NCBI GenBank assembly: GCA_038217425.1
Contig: JBBQPM010000166.1
Location: 1 to 15,667, forward strand
DNA from: JAIEPT01 sp038217425
GTDB lineage: Bacteria > Planctomycetota > Planctomycetia > Gemmatales > Gemmataceae
DNA: 15,667 nucleotides
Direction: 5' to 3'
Each line of letters begins with the position of its first letter. Within the stretch, counting starts at the first letter, position 1. Shown one piece after another: positions 7,183 through 13,388 of this stretch. The position numbers and the translations under genes are program-made. Below the pieces are notes generated by a model that saw nothing but the letters and a program-made list of their open reading frames with translations, had not been told where the DNA came from and did not search any database.

Positions 7183-8628
7183 ATGAAACCGCACTCGCTG
7201 ACGCGCCGCTCATTTCTCGCCGATAGCGGCATGGGTTTTACCGGCCTTGCTCTCTCCGCCATGCTGTTCAAGGACGGCGTCGTCCGCGGGGACGACCATC
7301 CCCTTCCCGACGGCGCGCCCCACTTTCCCGCCAAGGCGAAGTCGGTCATCTGGATCTTCTTGTGCGGCGGCGTTAGCCACGTCGAGAGCTTCGACGTCAA
7401 GCCCGAACTCAATCGCTTCGCCGGCAAAACCATCGACGACACGCCCTACCGCGACGCCCTCAATCCCGAGCGTCTCCGCAATCTCGTCTCCGCCAATCCC
7501 AGCCACGGCGGTAGACGCGTCCTCATGGGGCTCAACACCGGCTATCGCCGACACGGCAAATCGGGGCTCGTCGTCGCCGACTGGTGGAAACACATCGGCG
7601 CCTGTGCCGACGACCTCGCCGTCGTTCGCTCGCTCTGGACCACCGACAACGATCACGGCGCCCAGCTCCAGTGGCACACGGGCCGACACGTCCGCGAGGG
7701 TGCCTTCCCGACCATCGGTTCGTGGGTGTCGTACGGCCTGGGCACGATGAATCAGAATCTCCCCGAGTATGTCGTCCTCGGCACGCCGACCGGCGATTGC
7801 TGCGGCGGATCGTGGACTCACGGCGGCGCGTACCTCGGCGCCGAGCACGCCGGTGTGCGCCTCAACGTCGGCTCGGCCAACCCCCTCGCCTTCGTGCAGC
7901 GGCCCAACGGCTTTACCGAAGCGGAACAGACCGCCGAGCTCGGCCTCATCGGCCGACTCAACCGCTTAGGTAATGTCGAATACCCCGACGATCCGGGGCT
8001 GCGGGCGCGGATTCAGTCCTACGAACTCGCCGCCCGCATGCAGACCTCCGTCCCCGAGTCCGTCAATCTGCAGCAGGAAACCTCCGCGACGCAGCAGCTC
8101 TACGGCCTGAATCAAGACGCGACGCGCCCGTTCGGCCAGCTCTGTCTCGGCGCCCGCAGGCTCGTCGAGCGCGGCGTGCGCTTCGTCCAGATCTTCCACG
8201 GCGGCGGCGGCGGCGGCGCCTGGGACGCGCACTCCCGCATCGCCGCCAATCACGGTTCGCTCTCCACGCAAGTCGATCTCCCCGTCGCCGGCCTTTTACG
8301 CGATCTCAAACAACGCGGCATGCTCGAGGAAACCCTCGTCGTCTGGGGCACCGAGTTCGGCCGATCTCCAGGCGCTCAAGGGGACGGACGCGATCATCAT
8401 CCGCAGGGCTTTTGCGCCTGGCTCGCCGGCGGCGGCATCAAGCCCGGCGTCGTCCACGGCGCCACCGACGAAATCGGCTTCCACGCCGTCGAGGATCGCC
8501 ATTACATCACCGACATCCACGCCACCGTGCTGCAGCAGCTCGGCCTCGATCCGCGCCGACTCGAAGTCCCCGGCCGGCGCCGACTGGAGGTCGACTTCGG
8601 GCAGCCCATCCGCCAAATCATCGCGTAG
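7183..8628 (+). CDS. DUF1501 family protein, Tat-exported, sulfatase-like fold
   Basis: 481 residues from ATG 7183. The N-terminus carries a twin-arginine signal (TRRSFL at 7-12, then a hydrophobic stretch to about residue 29), so it should be folded in the cytoplasm and exported by Tat. Family motifs are CGGVSHVESFDVKP (61-74), the NDHGAQLQWHTGR region, GTEFGR (about 388) and GRDHHP (about 402), ending with DIHATVLQQLGLD. DUF1501 proteins belong to the alkaline-phosphatase/sulfatase-like group, are greatly expanded in Planctomycetota and are usually paired with a DUF1549/DUF1553 cytochrome-type gene. No such partner is adjacent here, so this is an orphan copy. The reaction is not established for the family. 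Length is normal. A 15-codon ORF (7139-7186) overlaps its start as ATGA, which could couple translation. Confidence 0.93.
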   Translation: MKPHSLTRRSFLADSGMGFTGLALSAMLFKDGVVRGDDHPLPDGAPHFPAKAKSVIWIFLCGGVSHVESFDVKPELNRFAGKTIDDTPYRDALNPERLRNLVSANPSHGGRRVLMGLNTGYRRHGKSGLVVADWWKHIGACADDLAVVRSLWTTDNDHGAQLQWHTGRHVREGAFPTIGSWVSYGLGTMNQNLPEYVVLGTPTGDCCGGSWTHGGAYLGAEHAGVRLNVGSANPLAFVQRPNGFTEAEQTAELGLIGRLNRLGNVEYPDDPGLRARIQSYELAARMQTSVPESVNLQQETSATQQLYGLNQDATRPFGQLCLGARRLVERGVRFVQIFHGGGGGGAWDAHSRIAANHGSLSTQVDLPVAGLLRDLKQRGMLEETLVVWGTEFGRSPGAQGDGRDHHPQGFCAWLAGGGIKPGVVHGATDEIGFHAVEDRHYITDIHATVLQQLGLDPRRLEVPGRRRLEVDFGQPIRQIIA

Positions 8629-8660
8629 TTCGGGCGGGCCAAAACAGGGTCGTCAAGATT

Positions 8661-8764
8661 AGCCACAGAGGGCACCGAGGACACAGAGGTATAAAGAGAA
8701 GTTTGCCCGCGATATTCATCAACGATTTTTTCAATTCTCTGTGTCCTCTGTGTCCTCTGTGGCT
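8661..8764. repeat. Inverted repeat family C, copy 1
   Basis: The left arm 8661-8700 begins AGCCACAGAG and contains the 12-base unit CACAGAGGACAC in degenerate tandem form. The right arm 8735-8764 is its near-perfect complement (TTCTCTGTGTCCTCTGTGTC then CTCTGTGGCT). The 34-base loop is AT-rich and includes a T-run. It lies between the convergent DUF1501 and J-like genes. The same arms occur at 10543. Similar CACAGAGGACACAGAGG repeats are common in environmental genomes. Confidence 0.92.
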
Positions 8765-8791
8765 CGATTAATTTGATGCCCGGAGTCTTTC

Positions 8792-9295
8792 TTATTCTTC
8801 AAACCGAAACGCCCACGGGTCGACGGCTTCCTGCGCCTCCATCTCGAGGATTCGGCGAATCGCCTGGAAATCGTGAGGCGGATCCGGCAGCGTCAGCGAT
8901 TGTCGGATCTCGGCGGTGTCGGGGACCGGGATCGCAGGCACGTAGTCGCGCACCGATTTTTCCACATCCATCGGCTGCGAGCCGACCACTTCCTTCGTCT
9001 GCCCCTGAAAGCGATCCTTGAGCCGCTGCAGCACGCCGTCTGTGGTGTCGACGTTCATGCTCATGGCGTCGGCGCGCAGTCGGCGTTCGGGGTCGCTGAT
9101 GATCTCGCGGGCCCAGTTGATGTCCTCGAGCGGGATGGCCATTTGCTCCTTGCGTGCCCAGATGAGCCGCTGCGCCCAGCTCGCTTCGATGACGTCCTTG
9201 GTCGCGTCCTTGTTGACGCCCAGGACCAAGAACGGCCCGACCTGGTTGCGCGGCAACGGCGCCAGCTTGAGGACCATCGGTTTATCGTCGGCCAT
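8792..9295 (-). CDS. Divergent J-domain-like protein of unknown function
   Basis: 167 residues, starting at the ATG 6 bases after the DUF790 stop and therefore in the same transcript; an AAAGG motif overlaps that stop. Residues 20-78 resemble a DnaJ domain in layout: PFLVLGVNKDATKDVIEASW, then a basic helix RLIWARKEQ, then EDINWAREIISDPERRLRAD. The HPD tripeptide needed to stimulate Hsp70 is absent; the inter-helix segment reads MAIPLED. It is thus unlikely to be a working DnaJ co-chaperone and may use the fold for protein contact. The C-terminal 90 residues are acidic and Pro-containing with no known motif. The tight spacing suggests it works with the DUF790 nuclease. A wholly different helical fold is not excluded. 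Confidence 0.75.
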   Translation of the reverse strand: MADDKPMVLKLAPLPRNQVGPFLVLGVNKDATKDVIEASWAQRLIWARKEQMAIPLEDINWAREIISDPERRLRADAMSMNVDTTDGVLQRLKDRFQGQTKEVVGSQPMDVEKSVRDYVPAIPVPDTAEIRQSLTLPDPPHDFQAIRRILEMEAQEAVDPWAFRFEE

Positions 9296-9301
9296 GTCCG
9301 T

Positions 9302-10513
9302 CTACCTTTCGATGCCGCAGACGAGCGCCGCCATGCGGACGACGTCGTCGGGGATCGGCATGTTCTTGAAGGATACCACGCCCGCGGGGAAATTCTCCAG
9401 CGCCTCGTCGCCCGTGTGCAATTGCTGCGACACTGCCAGGATACACGGCTCGCCCTGTAAATGCTCGCGCAAATGGGCCAGGTGCTTCTCGACGCTCGCA
9501 CGCCGCCAAAAGCCGAGGATCTCGAGATAGGCCGACTTCCCTGTTCTGCGGTGCACGAGCTTGAAGTCGGGAATCCAGGGCCGGCCCGGCAACGGCACCA
9601 GTTCCGTGATCTCGTGCAGCTCCCAGTCCGCGATCTTCTTGCGAAAAAGCTCCACGAACAACGTCACCTCCTGCGGCACGTGCATGCCGACGTCGAGCAG
9701 GTGCGACGTCAGGTTGTCCTCGTGCGAAAGATCGAGCGTCTTGGGCTGACGCTTCGGACCCCAGCGCACCTCGGCGTGCAGCTTGAAGTTCTTACACAGG
9801 AGAACCGACGGCAGAAATACCGCGAGTTGCAGTCCGTAGCGTTGTGTGGCCGAGAACAGGCTGAGCGGTCCGTCGAGGACGAACTTGTACGCTTCGGGCC
9901 CGGTTTGCTGAACGTCGAAGAGCAGGCGATGAAACTTGATGGCGCGGAAGAGTTGGCGAAAGCGCTGCGGGCTTTCCTTTTCGATAACGATTTCGACGCG
10001 CACGGAGCGGAGCAGGATCGCCTGGGCCAGTCCGACGTTGTAGCGCTGCAGGAGCCGCTGCGGAGTCAGGTCGTCGAAGGTCGTGAGGCGCTGCTCGGTT
10101 TTGAGGTCGGCGAAGAGTCCGCGTTCGAGGTCGTCTGCGCTCAGACCGAGTTCGAGGCTCGCTTGTTCGAGCACGGCGGCGCGGTCGAAGAGGGGTTCGC
10201 GCCGGCGCTGCTGGGTCGCCAGGCGGAAGACGGTTTCGCGCACTTCATCGGGCGCCTTTGCCGACGCGACTTCGAACTCGCAGCGATCTTCAAGGATTTT
10301 CGCCAGGCCGCGGAAGAGGAGCGGCTCGGATTCGCCGGAGAAGAGTTCTTCCATCTCGTCGTCGAGTTTGCCGTGAGGTTGCCCGACGTTGTCGCGCACG
10401 AGCAGGAGCAGGCGGCCCGCCCAATCGAGGAGTTCGGGATGGGATTCATCGACGAACTGCGGAAGGATCTTATCGCGAGCAAAACGCAGGCGAACGAGAT
10501 TGCCGGTGAGCAC
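9302..10513 (-). CDS. DUF790 / Bax1-like nuclease (XPB-partner family)
   Basis: 403 residues from the GTG at 10513. The frame is open to 10864, but the upstream part is only repeat DNA, while GGAG lies 7 bases before the GTG and the family normally starts LxxxLVRLR, as here (MLTGNLVRLR). The DUF790 pattern runs the full length: LFRGLAKILEDR (67-78), LERGLFADLKTEQRL (129-143), LLQRYNVGLAQAILL (154-168), IKFHRLLF and LDGPLSLFSATQRYG (213-227). C-terminal PD-(D/E)XK-like residues sit in IPDFKLV (Asp316) and YLEILGFW (Glu331). In archaea Bax1 is a nuclease that binds the XPB helicase and is usually encoded beside it. No XPB gene is in the window. Its immediate partner is the J-like gene downstream, and a family C repeat separates it from the SWIM gene upstream. 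Confidence 0.88.
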   Translation of the reverse strand: MLTGNLVRLRFARDKILPQFVDESHPELLDWAGRLLLLVRDNVGQPHGKLDDEMEELFSGESEPLLFRGLAKILEDRCEFEVASAKAPDEVRETVFRLATQQRRREPLFDRAAVLEQASLELGLSADDLERGLFADLKTEQRLTTFDDLTPQRLLQRYNVGLAQAILLRSVRVEIVIEKESPQRFRQLFRAIKFHRLLFDVQQTGPEAYKFVLDGPLSLFSATQRYGLQLAVFLPSVLLCKNFKLHAEVRWGPKRQPKTLDLSHEDNLTSHLLDVGMHVPQEVTLFVELFRKKIADWELHEITELVPLPGRPWIPDFKLVHRRTGKSAYLEILGFWRRASVEKHLAHLREHLQGEPCILAVSQQLHTGDEALENFPAGVVSFKNMPIPDDVVRMAALVCGIER

Positions 10514-10520
10514 GCGAAGT

Positions 10521-10524
10521 CTCC
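10521..10524 (-). promoter_or_regulatory. Ribosome binding site that fixes the DUF790 GTG start
   Basis: GGAG on the minus strand, seven bases before the GTG at 10513. It favours this start over the long in-frame upstream extension through repeat DNA. Confidence 0.65.
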
Positions 10525-10542
10525 AGAGGGGTGAAAAAAACC

Positions 10543-10744
10543 AGCCACAGAGGACACAGAGGACACAGAGAAATAAAGCACCAATCAGAACTCGCCGATG
10601 CTCACTTGGACCGATGAACGTTCGCATGTTGACGCGAACAGAGAGCGTTGGCGAACCAGCCCCGGACGGGCTGAGGGATGTAGCCACGGGTGGAGGGCAG
10701 CCCAGCCCGTGGAAAGCTCGGTGTCCTCGGAGCTCTCTGTGGCT
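10543..10744. repeat. Inverted repeat family C, copy 2, enlarged by an internal insert
   Basis: The left arm 10543-10572 starts AGCCACAGAGGACACAGAGG and the right arm 10717-10744 is its degenerate complement, ending CTCTGTGGCT. A-rich and T-rich stretches flank it symmetrically (GAAAAAAACC on the left, TGTCTTTTTCTTCC on the right). The loop is about 144 bases, against 34 in the copy at 8661, and holds further hairpins. It occupies most of the SWIM to DUF790 gap; no gene is present there. Confidence 0.88.
10658..10712. repeat. Nested hairpins inside family C copy 2
   Basis: Two stems lie side by side: AGCCC/GGGCT in 10658-10672 (5 bp) and CCACGGG (10684-10690) with CCCGTGG (10706-10712), 7 bp. 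The second is preceded by TAG, giving AGCCACGGG, so it also has the AGCC-type end seen in the other repeat families. It looks like a separate short palindromic element that sits within the larger one. Confidence 0.7.
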
Positions 10745-10773
10745 TGTCTTTTTCTTCCTCCTGCCAAGCGGTC

Positions 10774-11055
10774 TCAGATCAAGCGATGCCCGACGAGGGC
10801 GAGCAGTCCGCGAATGTGCTTGCAGTGCCCGCGCGAGAGAAAGCCGAGGCACTCGCAGGAACACTCCGCGGAGGCGCCGACGCGGACGTGGTACAGAGGC
10901 CCTAATCCGAGTCGATGCATCGCGAAGCCCCGGCCGCCGATGTCGCAGGCGATCTCGCGAAAGACGTAGAAGTACGAGCGCCGCTCCGAGTGGATGGCGA
11001 GGACGCCCACGTCGTCGGGCGTCGGTGCGCGGAGCAGTCGGATGAATCGGGTCAT
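10774..11055 (-). CDS. Small SWIM zinc-finger protein
   Basis: 93 residues. The C-terminal half contains CSC (Cys65, Cys67), then ten residues, then CKH (Cys78, His80), followed by IRGLLALV: the CxCx(n)CxH pattern of SWIM domains, which bind zinc and are found in SWI2/SNF2 ATPases, transposases and small bacterial proteins. The N-terminal 60 residues are a beta-rich lead-in, as usual before SWIM (YHVRVG just before the first Cys). There is an extra Cys69. The start overlaps the plsC-like stop as ATGA, so translation is coupled. No helicase domain is attached, so this is a stand-alone SWIM module. It may bind DNA or a partner protein; its closeness to DUF790 is suggestive only. Confidence 0.75.
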   Translation of the reverse strand: MTRFIRLLRAPTPDDVGVLAIHSERRSYFYVFREIACDIGGRGFAMHRLGLGPLYHVRVGASAECSCECLGFLSRGHCKHIRGLLALVGHRLI

Positions 11056-11735
11056 CGGTCTTTTCGCCGCAGTCGTTCCGCCTGTTCGAAGATCTTCTGC
11101 ATCTCGGTTTGCAGCGACAGCAGCGCCTGCTCGCGCGGGATGTTGGCGTACGCTTCGCCCGAGAGGGGTTTGCCGATGCTGACGGCGATGGCGCCGGGAC
11201 GCGCGGGGAGAAACAGTGGCGCCAGCACGGGATACTTGCGCTGAATCGGCCAGGCGTCGAACGCCCCGGAGATGCCCACCGGCACGATCGGCGCCTTCGA
11301 CTTCTTGATGAGCAGATGAATCCCTGGCGCCAGCTCGCGCAGTTTGCCGTCGCGCGTCCGAGTTCCTTCCGGAAACACGAGGATTGCCTTGCCGTGCTCC
11401 AGCTGATCGAGGATCGTTTTCAGCCCCTCCTTGCCGATGCCTTGCTGATCGATTGGCACGGCGCCGAAACTGCGAATGAGCCAGTTGAAATACTTGTTGC
11501 GAAACAGCGACTTACGGGCGAGATAGACCAGATGGCGGCGCGACGCGAGCCCGACCGCCGGAGGGTCGAGATAGCTCTGGTGATTGGCGATGAGTAGCAC
11601 GGGCCCGGTCGCGGGGATGTTCGCGGAGCCTTCGAAGCGGTAGCTGTACGCCAGTGTGAAGAAGGTCATGTTGGAGAGCGTATTGGCTTCGTACCAGAGC
11701 CAGGAAGCGGTCGATTCGGCGAACTCGTCGTTCAT
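11052..11735 (-). CDS. 1-acyl-sn-glycerol-3-phosphate acyltransferase-like protein (PlsC/LPLAT family)
   Basis: 227 residues from ATG 11735. The catalytic HX4D motif is NHQSYLD (His52, Asp57), and the phosphate-binding motif is FPEGTRT (121-127). VPIDQQ (93-98) matches block II, and IVPVGISG the block IV region. All key residues are present and the length is normal for a short PlsC. It should transfer an acyl group to lysophosphatidic acid or a related lipid at the inner membrane. A long in-frame extension to 12185 is only the shadow of YraN and is rejected. The gene begins 11 bases after yraN and overlaps the SWIM gene at its end. Substrate choice cannot be read from sequence. Confidence 0.9.
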   Translation of the reverse strand: MNDEFAESTASWLWYEANTLSNMTFFTLAYSYRFEGSANIPATGPVLLIANHQSYLDPPAVGLASRRHLVYLARKSLFRNKYFNWLIRSFGAVPIDQQGIGKEGLKTILDQLEHGKAILVFPEGTRTRDGKLRELAPGIHLLIKKSKAPIVPVGISGAFDAWPIQRKYPVLAPLFLPARPGAIAVSIGKPLSGEAYANIPREQALLSLQTEMQKIFEQAERLRRKDR

Positions 11736-11746
11736 AAACGCGGATC

Positions 11747-12190
11747 TCACGAAAACATCTGGTAGCGACCGGCCGCCGGGAAGGCATTGGGAAAATGCTC
11801 GATGATCGGCGTGCGTTGCGTTGCCGGCCAGGCGAGCGTGAGGACGTCGAAGCGAGCGGAGCGGTCCAGGAGCCGATGATGTTTTAGGAAATGCAGGGCC
11901 AACCGCGTGAGCCGAGCTTGCTTGGCGTCGTCGACCGAGAGCGCGATGTCGGCGGAGCTTCGGCCCGCAGAGGAACGGACCTCGACGAACACGACAGTCT
12001 CCTTGTCGAGCACGACGAGATCGAGTTCGCCCAGCGGGCAACGATAGTTGCGGGCAAGGATCCGGTAGCCCAGCCCGCGCAGGTAACGGGCGGCGGCACG
12101 TTCGGAGCGCGATCCGAACCAGCGCCGCCACCACGGCAACCGCGGCGACGCGTCGGGCGCCGACGACTCCCAGGGCCGCCACCATGCCAT
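11747..12190 (-). CDS. yraN: YraN/UPF0102 family nuclease-like protein
   Basis: 147 residues from ATG 12190. The UPF0102 core is clear: GSRSERAAARYLRGLGYRILARNYRCPLGELDLV, with GELDLVVLD (54-62) and VFVEVRS (67-73), which carry the Asp and Glu of an endonuclease-like fold. An N-terminal extension of about 25 residues, rich in Trp and Pro (MAWWRPWESS), makes it slightly longer than the usual 115-125. The family is conserved near DNA-repair and ribosomal genes in many bacteria, but its biochemical role is poorly defined. It starts 2 bases after the preceding small secreted gene and is followed by plsC, so it is in one transcript with both. Confidence 0.9.
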   Translation of the reverse strand: MAWWRPWESSAPDASPRLPWWRRWFGSRSERAAARYLRGLGYRILARNYRCPLGELDLVVLDKETVVFVEVRSSAGRSSADIALSVDDAKQARLTRLALHFLKHHRLLDRSARFDVLTLAWPATQRTPIIEHFPNAFPAAGRYQMFS

Positions 12191-12192
12191 GG

Positions 12193-12534
12193 CTATTTTC
12201 CGGTAGGAGGATTGAGGTACAGCGGCACGTCCGTCAATTCCGGGAGCGGCCGAGCCAGCTGAATCGTTTGCCGCAGTTCGAACGGATCGGGCAATCCCGG
12301 CGTGGACGTCGGGCCCGACGGCGTGCGTTTCGATTCAATCCGCGCCCGCACCGCCAGGACGCTGTACGGCAAACTCGGATCGGCGAACGCCGCCTTGTCG
12401 CGCTGGTACGATCCGAAGTTCGGCTGATTCGCGGAGACGTGGCCGAACCCCGGGAAAAGGTACGCATCCAACTTCGGCGTCTGCGCGGCGAGCGGCGCGG
12501 CGGCGAGTGTGATCAGAAGTGCGAGACGTTTCAT
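12193..12534 (-). CDS. Small exported protein of unknown function
   Basis: 113 residues with a Sec signal peptide (MKRLALLITLAAAPLAAQ, likely cleavage after AAQ or nearby). The mature part (about 95 residues) is Pro- and aromatic-containing (FPGFGHVSANQPNFGSYQ) with no Cys and no family I recognise. AGGTGGAG precedes the ATG with an 8-base spacer. It is tightly followed by yraN (2 bases). Upstream, family A copy 2 separates it from the YdjY-domain gene, so a shared promoter with that gene is uncertain. Real coding status is supported by the signal peptide, the ribosome binding site and the spacing. Confidence 0.75.
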   Translation of the reverse strand: MKRLALLITLAAAPLAAQTPKLDAYLFPGFGHVSANQPNFGSYQRDKAAFADPSLPYSVLAVRARIESKRTPSGPTSTPGLPDPFELRQTIQLARPLPELTDVPLYLNPPTGK

Positions 12535-12554
12535 GCCAATGGCTCCACCTAAGT

Positions 12555-12642
12555 AAGCCCAGGGGTGAGGTACTCCGAACCCCGGGGATCACGCCATGTG
12601 ATCGCTTATCCCCGGGGTTCGGAGTACCTCGCCCCTGGGCTT
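12555..12642. repeat. Inverted repeat family A, copy 2 (88 bp)
   Basis: Arms 12555-12589 and 12608-12642 (35 bp each) are complementary with a single difference (T:G). The loop is 18 bases. Ends AAGCCCAGGGG / CCCCTGGGCTT. It starts 5 bases past the stop of the YdjY-domain gene and lies just upstream of the small secreted gene. Each arm also folds on itself through GGGGT/ACCCC. Confidence 0.95.
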
Positions 12643-12647
12643 GAGTT

Positions 12648-13310
12648 TTACCTGCCAACCGCCTCGAGCACCAGCTTGACCGGCGTGCCGGTCTTGGGGA
12701 GGTTCTTCGAGTTCGCGTCGAGCTTCATGAACTTCTCGAGTTTCATGCCCAGATGGCTCTGCACGACGGTTTCATCGGAGACCGGGAAGATCACCAGCAG
12801 CGTCCCCTTGTCGTCGGCGCCGTAGGAAAGGTCGGCTTTGTTCGGATCGGTCTGAATCAGCTTCGAGCCGGTGAAGAGCCATTTGACGTCCTTGGGGAAT
12901 GCCTTGCCGGTCTTGATATCGACGAGAACCTTGTCCATGGTCAGCTTGCGAGTTTCGCCTTCGATGTCGGACGGGACTTCGAGGTAGACCTTGAGTTCGG
13001 CGCCGGTCGCGACTTTTTCGGTATCGCCCATGACGGGAGCGCCGGCTTTGAGGCCGAGCGATTCGAGCGCCTGATGCACCTTGCTCGGCGTGGCCTCAAT
13101 GGTGACGATGGTTTCGTGGGCCTTCTTCCCCTTGGGATACGCCCAGCAGGCGATGACCTCGATGGGGTATTGTTCTTTGAGATGCTCGAGCTTGCGCGGC
13201 GCGATCTTGGCGTCGATGCTCACGGTCCGCCGACCTTTGTCGACAGTGATGCCGTCTTGCGCAGCCGCCGCGCCGGCGAGGAGGAGCAGAGTCAGAAATG
13301 AAAATCGCAT
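12648..13310 (-). CDS. Exported YdjY-domain protein
   Basis: 220 residues from ATG 13310. An in-frame upstream ATG at 13349 is in the family B repeat and is rejected, because AAGGA sits 6 bases before 13310 and a clean signal peptide starts there (MRFSFLTLLLLAGAAAAQ). The mature protein fits the YdjY domain: LEHLKEQYPIEVIACW, then HETIVTIEATPSKVHQALESLGLKAG, a strand-rich middle, and WLFTGSKL with a GTLLVIFPVSDETVV end. The domain is frequent in secreted planctomycete proteins; its function is unknown. It is preceded by a PQQ-like gene (repeat B between) and followed by family A copy 2. Confidence 0.88.
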   Translation of the reverse strand: MRFSFLTLLLLAGAAAAQDGITVDKGRRTVSIDAKIAPRKLEHLKEQYPIEVIACWAYPKGKKAHETIVTIEATPSKVHQALESLGLKAGAPVMGDTEKVATGAELKVYLEVPSDIEGETRKLTMDKVLVDIKTGKAFPKDVKWLFTGSKLIQTDPNKADLSYGADDKGTLLVIFPVSDETVVQSHLGMKLEKFMKLDANSKNLPKTGTPVKLVLEAVGR

Positions 13311-13329
13311 GGGAGTTCCTTCTTGTTTC

Positions 13330-13384
13330 GGAGCCCGCAGCGCGAGCAAGGGACGCTATCTACCCTTACTTGCGCGGCGGGCTT
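13330..13384. repeat. Inverted repeat family B, copy 2
   Basis: Left arm 13331-13352 (GAGCCCGCAGCGCGAGCAAG, then GG) pairs with 13363-13384 with four differences, two of them G:T. The loop is 10 bases. The left arm matches the one at 6430 in all but one or two positions, while the right arm has drifted. It begins 4 bases downstream of the PQQ-like stop and ends 19 bases before the YdjY start. Confidence 0.88.
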
Positions 13385-13388
13385 TCAA

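Noticed and set aside
8661..8764. Classical intrinsic terminator with trailing U-tract
   Set aside because: The T-run is in the loop, not after the stem; it may still end transcription but does not fit the standard form.
9461..10534. 357-codon open frame on the + strand
   Set aside because: It is exactly antisense to the DUF790 gene, whose protein fits its family along the full length; high GC gives long shadow frames.
8661..10744. CACAGAGGACAC units as a CRISPR array
   Set aside because: Units are short and contiguous with no spacers, and they form inverted arms; no cas gene is present.
11052..12185. Acyltransferase with a 150-residue N-terminal extension
   Set aside because: The extension overlaps yraN in another frame, is Arg/Ala-rich noise, and the PlsC domain begins normally at 11735.
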